From positions 62,001 to 126,000 of the forward strand of contig NZ_JACJTU010000021.1 in NCBI RefSeq assembly GCF_014698835.1: a stretch of DNA of 64,000 nt. Reading direction: 5' to 3'. A model generated the notes under the pieces. The model saw nothing but the letters and a program-made list of their open reading frames with translations. It had not been told where the DNA came from and searched no databases. The position numbers and the translations under genes were made by a program. This document shows positions 8,155 through 16,339 of this stretch, piece after piece (the stretch's first letter is position 1; every line of letters begins with the position of its first letter). The DNA comes from Nostoc paludosum FACHB-159. GTDB taxonomy: Bacteria > Cyanobacteriota > Cyanobacteriia > Cyanobacteriales > Nostocaceae.

Positions 8155-8490
8155 AAGACGTTCAATAAACCATAATCATAGAGCTTATAGCTTAGCGAAA
8201 CATCGTCGAATTGTGTGTAGGAACTAAGGTAACTTGTTGAAAATTTCATGAAATTCGCAAATATTTGCGTCTTTTTACTTATTAAAATGCAAATATTACT
8301 GTTTTTTTGTATTAAAAATCACTTAAATATTTATTATTGGAACCAAGTACGTAGGTAGGGTAGCACAGTTAGCTTCCATGAGTTCGATTTCTTAGCGATC
8401 GCTGTATACAAAAAACTTTTCAGACATTCTCTTATAACTTTACATAATTCTGCTTGAAATAATTATTCTTTAATCTAAAAATAACTAAAA
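8155..8490. other. Intergenic, AT-rich
   Basis: Upstream of metallophosphoesterase copy 2. Contains at 8355-8368 an exact copy of the 14-nt half-site GTAGGGTAGCACAG that forms a perfect palindrome at 45146-45173. No ORF or RNA gene seen. Confidence 0.5.
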
Positions 8491-8524
8491 AATAGCGCTA
8501 CCTTCCCATGAAGATAACGCTATT
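8491..8524 (-). terminator. Rho-independent terminator
   Basis: On the minus strand, 15-bp stem AATAGCGTTATCTTC / GAAGGTAGCGCTATT with a 4-nt loop and a following T run (plus-strand A run at 8486-8490). It lies 78 bp beyond the stop codon of the YeaQ/GlsB-like gene and most likely ends that transcript. Confidence 0.85.
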
Positions 8525-8601
8525 ATTTTGATTCAATTCAAAAATAAAATATTTAAATGGCTTTGCTAAATGTTCTTGGTAGATTGGCTGTAATTTTGCT
8601 C

Positions 8602-8874
8602 CTATACAGCACTGCGACGGGTTAATAAATTCCACAAGAAAACCGCTACAATTGCGCCTAAAACTGCTACTACGATACCTGGGACACTGAGAGTAGGAGC
8701 TGCTAGAGTTAACGTTCCCGTACTGAAAAAGATACCCAAACTACCACCAACAAAAGCACCGATAATTCCTAATAAGATTGTTCCGAGAATACCGCCGCCT
8801 TGATGACCAGGGTAGATGGCTTTAGCGATCGCGCCAGCAATTAGACCTAAAACAATCCAAGCAAGAATATTCAT
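8602..8874 (-). CDS. GlsB/YeaQ/YmgE-family (transglycosylase-associated) small membrane protein
   Basis: 90 aa, almost entirely hydrophobic. Three glycine-rich membrane segments: MNILAWIVLGLIAGAIAKAI, GGILGTILLGIIGAFVGGSLG, and PGIVVAVLGAIVAVFLWNLL. The HQGGGILGTILLGIIGA block is the family signature. Members are inner-membrane proteins induced by stress or stationary phase; molecular function unknown. Monocistronic, with its own terminator at 8491-8524. Confidence 0.88.
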   Translation of the reverse strand: MNILAWIVLGLIAGAIAKAIYPGHQGGGILGTILLGIIGAFVGGSLGIFFSTGTLTLAAPTLSVPGIVVAVLGAIVAVFLWNLLTRRSAV

Positions 8875-9318
8875 GATTATTAATTTGGTAAAGGTTTTTT
8901 ACTTACAAATTAATATTAGCAATTTGACTCTTGGTACTCCATCCATCATAGGAATTAACTATTGATATCCAAAAGTAGTACTTAAATAAGTGCTAATTCA
9001 TTTGATATATCCTCCTGTTGAAGTAGATAATCAAGCAAAAAAAGCTCCTAGTTGGTCTTTAACTAGAAGCTATCAAACTATTGCTTGGTAATAGCAGTAT
9101 ATTCATTTTGAATTGGCTATCTCCTCTACTAGAAGTGTCATTTGTCATTAGTCATTGGTTATTAGTCATTGGTTTTTGAAGTTTTCCTCCCAGAAATGCT
9201 TTTACTAGCTTGTTTCTTTGTGGAGTTAGGGAATAGCAGAGTCAGAAGCTAGCGGACTCGGCTGAATACACATCACGCTAAGCCAAGGCTAATGACTCAT
9301 AACCAATGACAACTACTC
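8875..9318. other. Intergenic, 444 bp
   Basis: Contains the terminator at 9036-9071 and, at 9139-9175 and 9287-9313, short gtcattagtcattgg-type tandem repeats. No ORF supported. Confidence 0.6.
9036..9071 (-). terminator. Rho-independent terminator
   Basis: Minus strand stem AGCTTCTAGTT / AACTAGGAGCT, 7-nt loop, then seven T residues. It is about 250 nt beyond the stop codon of the small membrane protein gene at 9319-9579 and is the first strong terminator downstream of it. Confidence 0.85.
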
Positions 9319-9579
9319 TCATTTACTACTACTAATCTTCCATTCATCTCGATGCATCCGAACTCTTAGCAACTTGCTCAAAGACCAATGGATTATCAAG
9401 TAAATCAAACTGCTCAAAGTCAATAGCATCACAGCCAAAATCGTCCTATATGCGTGAATATGCCACCAAAAAGCCTTGGCTTTGGTTGCACCTAGCCGTA
9501 CAAACTTCAGCACATTTTCTGGATTAACGCTATTGGAACCGTGCAACGATGCTACTGTGTTTTGATGTGCAATTGTCAT
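9319..9579 (-). CDS. Small hypothetical protein with one membrane helix
   Basis: 86 aa from the ATG at 9579, preceded at 8 nt by AAGGAG; the longer frame upstream has no such site. One hydrophobic segment, TILAVMLLTLSSLIYLIIHW, at residues about 47-66, with a basic C-terminal tail (KLLRVRMHRDEWK). No family recognised. The good ribosome binding site and terminator support a real gene. Confidence 0.65.
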   Translation of the reverse strand: MTIAHQNTVASLHGSNSVNPENVLKFVRLGATKAKAFWWHIHAYRTILAVMLLTLSSLIYLIIHWSLSKLLRVRMHRDEWKISSSK

Positions 9580-9777
9580 TTGAATTACTCCTTGAATCCT
9601 AAGCACTGAGGTATTGATTAAAATACGGTAAGCCTATCGAATTAACGTTGTTTATATGCAATATCTCATAGCTTGATGCAACAAGCAAGTGTGGGATTGA
9701 GTATTAGTATTGAAAATTAGGTGTTTGCAGTGCCGAATCCTAGCTTCCAATCCCCAGTCCCCAATCTCCAATTCCCC

Positions 9778-10410
9778 ATGCCTAATCAAATTTGGTTATC
9801 ACAGTTGCAAAAGCATAGAGCGATCGCAGTTATTCGCGCTCCTAAAATAGAATGGGGACGAGAAATGGCGATGGCTGTGGCGTCTGGGGGAATGCAGCTA
9901 ATTGAGATTACCTGGAATAGCGATGGCGCCGAAGAATTAATCAGTCAACTACGTTCGGAATTACCAGGCTGTACTATTGGCACTGGTACGCTGTTCAATG
10001 TGGAGCAGCTACAAAAAGCGATCGCTTCTGGGGCACAATTTTTGTTTACACCACATGTTGATTCGGCAATGATTCAAGCAGCACGAGAAAAACATGTGCC
10101 CATTATCCCAGGAGCGCTGACGCCTACAGAAATTGTTACCGCTTGGAGTCAGGGTGCTAGTTGTGTAAAAGTGTTTCCCGTGCAAGCGGTGGGGGGCGCT
10201 GATTATATTAAAAGTTTACAAGGGCCACTGGGCGAGATTCCCTTAATTCCTACTGGTGGCGTTACCGTAGAAAATGCCAAAGAATTTTTACAAGCAGGAG
10301 CGATCGCTGTAGGTTTGAGTGGTGAATTATTTCCCCAAAAGCTTGTCAGCGAGGGGAATTGGGAGGCGATCGCAACTAGGGCAATAAAGTTAATGCAACA
10401 GTTGAGTTAA
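9778..10410 (+). CDS. eda: KDPG/KHG aldolase
   Basis: 210 aa. Class I aldolase that cleaves 2-keto-3-deoxy-6-phosphogluconate (Entner-Doudoroff route) and/or 4-hydroxy-2-oxoglutarate. Landmarks: IAVIRAP, MQLIEITWNS with the catalytic Glu, GTGTLFN, FLFTPHVD, IPGALTPTEI, the Schiff-base Lys in SCVKVFPVQAVGG, PTGGV, and AIAVGLSGELF. Start set at ATG 9778 (MPNQIWLSQLQ): the upstream in-frame GTG at 9721 only adds 19 residues read from a ccccagtccccaatc-type repeat. Stand-alone gene, no operon partner. Confidence 0.93.
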   Translation: MPNQIWLSQLQKHRAIAVIRAPKIEWGREMAMAVASGGMQLIEITWNSDGAEELISQLRSELPGCTIGTGTLFNVEQLQKAIASGAQFLFTPHVDSAMIQAAREKHVPIIPGALTPTEIVTAWSQGASCVKVFPVQAVGGADYIKSLQGPLGEIPLIPTGGVTVENAKEFLQAGAIAVGLSGELFPQKLVSEGNWEAIATRAIKLMQQLS

Positions 10411-10523
10411 CTTAGAATCAAATCATCAAAAATTCATGTCTATTAAACTAATAGATATGGAAACAAAGGTGAAAACTGAAAACTTTCCTAAGACCCGATA
10501 ATTTGAGTGTGAGTGTATCTAGT

Positions 10524-11039
10524 ATGAAAAAACTAAATTCTCCTGACTGGGTGCGTCATTTAAAAATACTCCTCGCTGGTACAGCACTGTCTTTAAGTGT
10601 TTTTACTACTACTGGAACGAGTGAAGTTTGGGCAAATTCTAAAAATCAAGTCATTGCTCAAACAATCCAGACATTACAAAAATCGGATAAGCGCTGGATT
10701 CAAATTAATCTTTCAAAACAACGATTAATAGCTTGGGAAGGTGACAGAGTTGTTTATGGAAGTGCCATTTCCTCTGGTAAAAAATCCACTCCCACCCTAG
10801 TTGGTACTTTTAAAATTCAATCCAAATTCAAAACTACAAGAATGCGGGGAGAAAACTACGATGTTCCTAATGTTCCTTATGCAATGTTTTACGAAGGTAA
10901 TTACGGCATTCACGGAGCATACTGGCATAAGAGATTTGGTACTCCAGTGAGCCACGGATGTGTAAATCTTGCACCTAAACATGCTAAATGGCTATTTGGC
11001 TGGGCATCAGTAGGGACACCAGTAGTTATCCATAAGTAG
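10524..11039 (+). CDS. L,D-transpeptidase (YkuD domain), copy 1
   Basis: 171 aa from ATG 10524 (MKKLNSPDW...), which gives a normal signal peptide with core LLAGTALSLSVFTTTG. The YkuD domain covers the C-terminal two thirds: RWIQINLSKQRLIAWEGDRVV, the KKSTPTLVGTFKI strand, and catalytic motif HGAYWHKRFGTPVSHGCVNL with nucleophile Cys. These periplasmic enzymes form 3-3 peptidoglycan cross-links or attach proteins to the wall. It is paired with a paralog 0.5 kb downstream (11552-12091) on the same strand. Confidence 0.93.
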   Translation: MKKLNSPDWVRHLKILLAGTALSLSVFTTTGTSEVWANSKNQVIAQTIQTLQKSDKRWIQINLSKQRLIAWEGDRVVYGSAISSGKKSTPTLVGTFKIQSKFKTTRMRGENYDVPNVPYAMFYEGNYGIHGAYWHKRFGTPVSHGCVNLAPKHAKWLFGWASVGTPVVIHK

Positions 11040-11551
11040 TAAGTGAAGCAGTCCAAAGCCAATTTAGGCAAAATTATAAATAACTGGAAATCAAGACAAT
11101 TGGGAGATTTCCAGCAACATTTTATGCTGGGAATCTTCGGAATCGGAATTACTCAACTTCAAGTAAAATGTAGAGCAGGGCATTAATACAAATGTTGGAT
11201 TTTAGAGTTGAGATTTTGGATTGAAAGCATGTTTCGTAAATCTCCAAAATCCTATCTATGCCAATTTTTGATGCAACTATTTGCCTAAAACCAATAAGCG
11301 TAAATCCTTGCAAGTTCTCTGTAATTACAAATGCAAATAAGAATCTGGGGAAAGTTTGCATTTCGTATTGAGATTACAGATTTGTCGTCATTAGTGATTG
11401 GTCATTAATCGTTAGTTAAAACTCATCATTTAACTAAGGACGAATGGCTAATGACTAAGTGCAAAGTCTGAGCGCCGACTTCTGGCGAAAAGAACTACAG
11501 AGGACTACTGACTAATGGCTAATGACTAATTAGTTTAGAAAGTGAGGCATA
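11040..11551. other. Intergenic, 512 bp, hairpin and STRR-like tracts
   Basis: A perfect 9-bp inverted repeat CTGGAAATC / GATTTCCAG at 11084-11114 lies 45 bp after the first transpeptidase stop and may be its terminator, although a clean T run is missing. At 11389-11530 there are ctaatgactaa / gtcattagt repeats. A 70-codon minus-strand frame at 11149-11361 has no ribosome binding site or family features. Confidence 0.6.
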
Positions 11552-12091
11552 ATGCAATCTTGGATTCGCAGTGGTGGAATTCGTTCCTCAAAAACTTTTT
11601 GTACAGGCGTGGTGCTGATGGCGGCGACTTTATTTTCTTGGTCACCACCGTTAGCAGGTAACCCCAATTTTGCTACAGCCAAAGCCACGTCAGGCGATGA
11701 AAACAGCATCACTGTGTCTAGTATCAGCCAAACGTCCCAACCTCGCTGGATTGAAATTGACTTATCAGAGCAACGCTTACGTGGATGGGAAGGTAAAAAA
11801 CTCGTTCATTCATATCGAATTTCCGCAGGTAAGCGATCGACCCCCACACCCTTAGGCAAATTCCGGATTAATTCTAAGTATCGCACTCACCGGATGCGAG
11901 GTAGGGGCTACAACATTCCTGATGTTCCTTACACAATGTATTTCTATAGAGGCTATGCTATCCACGGTGCATACTGGCATAACCGTTTTGGAACTCCAGT
12001 CAGCCACGGTTGCGTGAATTTACCTGTTAAGCAAGCTCGCAATCTTTACAATTGGGCTTCAACGGGAACTTTAGTAGTGGTGCATAGATAA
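11552..12091 (+). CDS. L,D-transpeptidase (YkuD domain), copy 2
   Basis: 179 aa with an N-terminal signal sequence (GVVLMAATLFSWSPPLAG). YkuD core: RWIEIDLSEQRLRGWEGKKLV, KRSTPTPLGKFRINSKYRTHRMRGRGYNIPDVPYTMYF, catalytic HGAYWHNRFGTPVSHGCVNL. Clearly paralogous to the gene at 10524 (shared motif order and about the same length), so a tandem duplication. Each has its own intergenic region, so they are probably transcribed separately. Substrate specificity cannot be read from sequence. Confidence 0.93.
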   Translation: MQSWIRSGGIRSSKTFCTGVVLMAATLFSWSPPLAGNPNFATAKATSGDENSITVSSISQTSQPRWIEIDLSEQRLRGWEGKKLVHSYRISAGKRSTPTPLGKFRINSKYRTHRMRGRGYNIPDVPYTMYFYRGYAIHGAYWHNRFGTPVSHGCVNLPVKQARNLYNWASTGTLVVVHR

Positions 12092-12136
12092 TTCGTAATT
12101 AAGAGTTGCAACTACGAAGCCGCAATTTTTATGTTG

Positions 12137-12249
12137 GGCATTGCTGAATCTAGGGATGATTTTTACCTCACGCAAAGGCGCAAAGGCGCAAAGAATCTAC
12201 CTTTAGCCTTCGTCAAAAATCTTAATTCATCCCGCATTTATGCAACGCC
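12137..12249 (-). mobile_element. 113-bp MITE, copy 1 (opposite orientation to copy 2)
   Basis: Identical base for base, as reverse complement, to 44995-45107. Flanked by a perfect 8-bp direct repeat TTATGTTG (12129-12136 and 12250-12257). Ends are imperfect inverted repeats: GGCGTTGC / GGCATTGC at the tips and GGGATGA further in, 16 of 23 positions matching. No coding capacity of its own: the open frame across it (12131-12340) is an accident. Probably moved in trans by an unidentified IS transposase that makes 8-bp duplications. Confidence 0.93.
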
Positions 12250-12345
12250 TTATGTTGATGTATGGATGGGTGCGTTCAACAAGTTTACGCATCTATTCAT
12301 ACATCTTGCTAGACTAAAAAAACATTTTCCAGGGATTTAGGAGCT

Positions 12346-12906
12346 ATGAGCGCCACAACTACTTCTGTGACTTTGGAAGAGTTTCTGAAGCTCCCCGAAA
12401 CAAAGCCTGCCAGCGAATATATTAACGGTGAGATTATTCCTAAGCCAATGCCAAAAGGAAGACACAGCCGCTTGCAAGGCAAACTCTGTGCTGTTGTGAA
12501 CGAACTTACAGAGAATCAAAAGATTGCCTATGCATTTCCTGAACTACGTTGTAGCTTTGGGGAGCGCTCAATTGTACCTGATGTAGCTGTGTTTGTGTGG
12601 GAGCGTATACCGTTTACTGTTGATAATGAAATACCTGATAATTTTGACCTTCCTCCAGACTGGACAATTGAGATTCTCTCACCAGAACAAAAACCTAACA
12701 AAGTAATCGGTAACATTTTGTACTGTCTGAAATATGGCAGTCGCCTTGGATGGTTTCTTGACCCTGATGACCTCAGTATCTTGGTATTTTTACCAGAGCA
12801 ACAGCCAGTGTTACTCCAAGGTGATGATTTTTTGCCTGTATTATCAGAGATTGAACTTGCGGTAACCGTCAATCAAGTTTTTGGATGGTTAAAGATGGGT
12901 AGTTAG
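12346..12906 (+). CDS. Uma2-family putative endonuclease (DUF820)
   Basis: 186 aa. Start ATG 12346 is preceded by AGGAG. Features of the PD-(D/E)xK Uma2 fold: TLEEFLKLPETKPASEYINGEII at the N-terminus, HSRLQGKL, IVPDVAVF (catalytic Asp) and DWTIEILSPEQKPNKVIGNILYCLKYG (Glu and Lys). Uma2 proteins are hugely expanded in cyanobacteria. Proposed to be nucleases, they lack a proven role. The gene starts 97 bp after MITE copy 1, so the element lies in its promoter region. Confidence 0.9.
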   Translation: MSATTTSVTLEEFLKLPETKPASEYINGEIIPKPMPKGRHSRLQGKLCAVVNELTENQKIAYAFPELRCSFGERSIVPDVAVFVWERIPFTVDNEIPDNFDLPPDWTIEILSPEQKPNKVIGNILYCLKYGSRLGWFLDPDDLSILVFLPEQQPVLLQGDDFLPVLSEIELAVTVNQVFGWLKMGS

Positions 12907-13062
12907 AATTGCCTTTCATCAAGAAGACAGTTACAGTGATTCAAACTGTTGCTCTGAACTTGGTATGAGCGATCGCTCCAGTAATCTCTAAAATGAATTT
13001 CGACGTTGAGTTTTTGTTGTGTAGTAGAGAACAGGGTTGAAAGTCTGTTCTCTGGGGCGAAT

Positions 13063-15750
13063 TTATAACCAATTGCCAATTAACACATAGGAAGACCAAA
13101 AGCTTGGTGCTTTATAGTTAGGATGTTTCAGGAGTTTTAGCTGGGCACGGTGGACTGCTTCAGCTTTGGTGATTTTGCCACTTTTGAGTTCTTGATAAAA
13201 AGCACTAACAAACATCGCGGTTGATTTATCATCAATTTGCCACAGTGAGGCGATGGTGCTGCGTGCGCCAGCTCGTACAGCTGCTCCTGCTAGACCAAGT
13301 GCTGCACGACTATCTCCTGTTGCTGTTTGGCAAGCACTCAAAACTAATAGTTCGACTACGCTTTTACTTTGATTGCGGAAGAGAGTGTCAAAATCTTTGA
13401 CATTAATCTGACCATCAAAATCCAAAATAAAAGTGTCTTCAAGGCGAGAACTAAACTGACCGTGGGTTGCCAAATGCACTATGTTGAATGAAGTTTCAGA
13501 AATTTCAGTTTCTAAATTTTTTTTCTTAAAATCCCCATCCAGCAGACTAGTTGTCGAAACTCCTGCTTTGGTGATGCCGTCGAATTCAGATTTTATCCCA
13601 AGTAATGGGGCAAACTTAGAAAATCCCGGCGGGGGCTGAGTCAATCCTGCGGTAAGTGCTACTAGCTTTTGTTTCACCAACGGTTTCGGGTCTAGGAGTT
13701 GCAGACCGACACTCAAAGCAACTGCATATTTCTCTACTAAATATTGCTTGCCATCGTAGAGCGCGGACATCGGTATATTACGTAATACCCCATCCAGAAC
13801 AAACACTAGGGTATTTACCCCGCTTTTTTGCAATTCTGATTCAATGGGTTTGAGCAGCCAGTTATAAACTTGTTGTGACTGGGTTTCAACAGTTTTGGTA
13901 GCAGTGGGATTAACAAGGTTTCTTCGCAGTTCTACTAAAAGTTCCTCTACTTTCGTGTGGGAAATCTTGGTTGTGTAGTTTTGCAGGGGTTGTTTGGGAA
14001 TTTTGACAATTACTTGGAGTTCTTCGGGAAGAATGATTGGATAGAGAATGGCGGCGCTTTGGTTATCCCGTTCTACCACTTGGTCGAGGGCTATTCTCTG
14101 ACCTTGCAGACAAGCTTCGCGAAAGAAATCGTCCAACTCTGCTAACTGGAGTGCTTCAATTCGCTGCCGTGCTTTTTCTAATATTTTCTCGTCTGGTTTT
14201 CCTTGTTGAGATTGCAGCAATAATTCTACTGACTGTCGGTAAACGGGTTCTACGCTATCCCGAAAGTTGAATTGCACATCCTGATTAACTATGTCGTTAT
14301 TTACTACTAAATCTTTGCGGAGAGACTGGAGAGTGTCCACAGCAGCATCATAAGCGGCGATCGCACCTTTAATATCTTCTTTTGCCCAGAGTAATCTACC
14401 TAACTGCCACTCTAATGCATAGGTGATTTCTGGTGCATTGCTGCTCTGTGCTATGGCTAATCCTCGCAAAGTTAAATCTTGCGCCTCTGACCACTGTTTA
14501 GTTTGTTCGTACAAACCACCCAAACTCTTGAAGGCATAGGCTTCTGCCCGCTTGTCGCCTAAATTACGGGATTGCTCAATAGCACGAGCGAGTAATTCTG
14601 CTGAGTTTTGAGGAGAAAGTGGGGAGGAAGAATTTTTAGTTGATGCTTGCAAATAATCACTCTTGACTTTTGAGAAATTTTGTGCGTAGTTAATCTGGGC
14701 ATAGATGCTAGCACGGCTGAGGGGGAGTTGGTCGAGGTGAGATTGAATCGATGGTAAAAGGGTTTGAACTTCTGCCCATTGTTGGCCTTCGATGAGTAAG
14801 CTTAGGTGATTGAGTTGCGCTTGGACTTTTGTTAGGGGTGAAGGAGATGCTGCAACTGTTTGTTGATAATAGTCGATCGCCTTTAGCTTATCCTGTTGTT
14901 TGAGGGCATTATTTCCCAAGCTGAACAGACTTGCGCTAATATCTGCCTTTGATTGCAGGTTACGAGCAATTTTAAGACTTTCTTCTAAAACTTCGTGTGA
15001 CTTTTTCAAATCGCCTATTACCAAAAGAGCATCACCAAGCGATCGCAAACTCACTGTCTTTTCTATAGAATCGGGTTGAGATTTTAAAGTTTGATTGACT
15101 TTATCGAGTGTTTTGATTGCACGAGGGTAAAATCCTTGAGCTTGCCAAGCTTGTGCTTGATTGATCAGCGATCGCACTACACCATTTTTATTATCTGCTT
15201 GTTGATAAATTTCTTCCGTCTGCTGCCAAGTTGCTAAAGCCGCCTCCGGTCGTCCCATTGCCAATTGCAGACGACCTTGGATGTCTAGTGATTGGGCAAA
15301 TATTTGTAGATTTGGGTTTTTATCTTGTCCTTGAAGCAAATTTAGGCTTTCTGTAATTGCCTGCTGTGCCTGACTCCATTTACCGAGCTGTTGATAAGCT
15401 AGGGAAAGATTACTCAATGTTGCTGCTAATCTGAGATTCTCCCCTTGCTGCTGATATGCCTGAACAGCTTTTTGCAAAACTTCTGCCGCCTGGGCAAAGT
15501 TTCCAGCATCGTATAAGACTTTGCCTTGTTCTACCAATGAAGCGGGATCGTTAACTACAGCTACTGAGTTAGCAGTGTTAACTGGCAGTTGGGCTGAAGA
15601 ATTGAATGAGCTAGGAACTTTTGCCAGCACAGGTGAACTGAGAATACATAACAAACCCATTAGGAAGTAGAAAGACAAACGTATTACTTTTTGCCTTTTC
15701 ACTTTTAGAGAATTTGCACCAGCAGGTCTGCTTATTTGAGTTATGGGCAT
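13063..15750 (-). CDS. CHAT-domain protein with TPR repeats, exported
   Basis: 895 aa. N-terminal signal sequence (LSFYFLMGLLCILSSPVLAKV). Residues about 70-480 are TPR repeats (LVEQGKVLYDAGNFAQAAEVLQKAVQAY and later units). The C-terminal CHAT (caspase-like) domain has the catalytic His in FNIVHLATHGQFSS (about residue 762) and Cys in LLVLSACQTATGD (about 808), followed by GLAGAAVRAGARSTIASLW. The dyad is intact, so protease activity is likely. The export signal suggests action outside the cytoplasm, unlike CHAT proteases of the gRAMP/Craspase type. Common in filamentous cyanobacteria; targets unknown. Confidence 0.92.
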   Translation of the reverse strand: MPITQISRPAGANSLKVKRQKVIRLSFYFLMGLLCILSSPVLAKVPSSFNSSAQLPVNTANSVAVVNDPASLVEQGKVLYDAGNFAQAAEVLQKAVQAYQQQGENLRLAATLSNLSLAYQQLGKWSQAQQAITESLNLLQGQDKNPNLQIFAQSLDIQGRLQLAMGRPEAALATWQQTEEIYQQADNKNGVVRSLINQAQAWQAQGFYPRAIKTLDKVNQTLKSQPDSIEKTVSLRSLGDALLVIGDLKKSHEVLEESLKIARNLQSKADISASLFSLGNNALKQQDKLKAIDYYQQTVAASPSPLTKVQAQLNHLSLLIEGQQWAEVQTLLPSIQSHLDQLPLSRASIYAQINYAQNFSKVKSDYLQASTKNSSSPLSPQNSAELLARAIEQSRNLGDKRAEAYAFKSLGGLYEQTKQWSEAQDLTLRGLAIAQSSNAPEITYALEWQLGRLLWAKEDIKGAIAAYDAAVDTLQSLRKDLVVNNDIVNQDVQFNFRDSVEPVYRQSVELLLQSQQGKPDEKILEKARQRIEALQLAELDDFFREACLQGQRIALDQVVERDNQSAAILYPIILPEELQVIVKIPKQPLQNYTTKISHTKVEELLVELRRNLVNPTATKTVETQSQQVYNWLLKPIESELQKSGVNTLVFVLDGVLRNIPMSALYDGKQYLVEKYAVALSVGLQLLDPKPLVKQKLVALTAGLTQPPPGFSKFAPLLGIKSEFDGITKAGVSTTSLLDGDFKKKNLETEISETSFNIVHLATHGQFSSRLEDTFILDFDGQINVKDFDTLFRNQSKSVVELLVLSACQTATGDSRAALGLAGAAVRAGARSTIASLWQIDDKSTAMFVSAFYQELKSGKITKAEAVHRAQLKLLKHPNYKAPSFWSSYVLIGNWL

Positions 15751-16339
15751 GGCAAGAGGTAAGTGATAACTAGGAACGTACAGGACTAACTGTAGGTGCT
15801 TGGGCTACCAGGGTAATGTTACCACTTGCATCCATCAACGATCTGTGAGCTTCTACAATCTTATTTATCAGCAGTGGGTTGAGATTTGTGTGAAGTGCTG
15901 GCCTTGCTGGAGTTTTGAGGTAGCGATCGCCTATATACTTACTGCTTAAAAAGTCTTTTTTGTCAAGATTCTATTGTATGAATATTGACAACAATTATGT
16001 AAATTTATAACGTCGGTATCTTTTTTCAGTAGTTTTTTTCAGCAAAAACCATTAAATTTTACTTAATCATTTATTTACTAAAGAAAGGCAGAGGGACGAG
16101 GGCAGAAGGCAGAAGGTTAGGAGTATCAATAAAAACTTTAGTTGTGCGTATAAAGCCCACTAAAAAAGAAGATGTATTTCGAGACGCGCAGCGCAAGAAA
16201 TACGGCGTCCAAGTTTCCAATCCCACTATTTGCGCGTGGGTTCCTTCTGCCTTCTGTCTCCAGCATAGCTGCCTTCTGAATTACAAGATTTGCTTGCACG
16301 GAAGTCACTCAGCAAAATTAGTGAGTAGGAGTTACAAAC
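15751..16339. other. Intergenic, 589 bp
   Basis: Divergent promoter region between the CHAT gene and the seven-gene cluster. A ggcagaaggcagaagg STRR-like run lies at 16086-16115 and a gagacgcgcagcgcaag repeat fragment near 16180. The open frame 16144-16371 is made of repeat sequence and has no ribosome binding site. Confidence 0.6.

Noticed and set aside
11149..11361. 70-codon minus-strand open frame
   Set aside because: No ribosome binding site, no recognisable features, flanked by repeats.
12131..12340. 69-codon plus-strand open frame
   Set aside because: It is read mostly through the 113-bp MITE, whose identical copy elsewhere is not in a gene.
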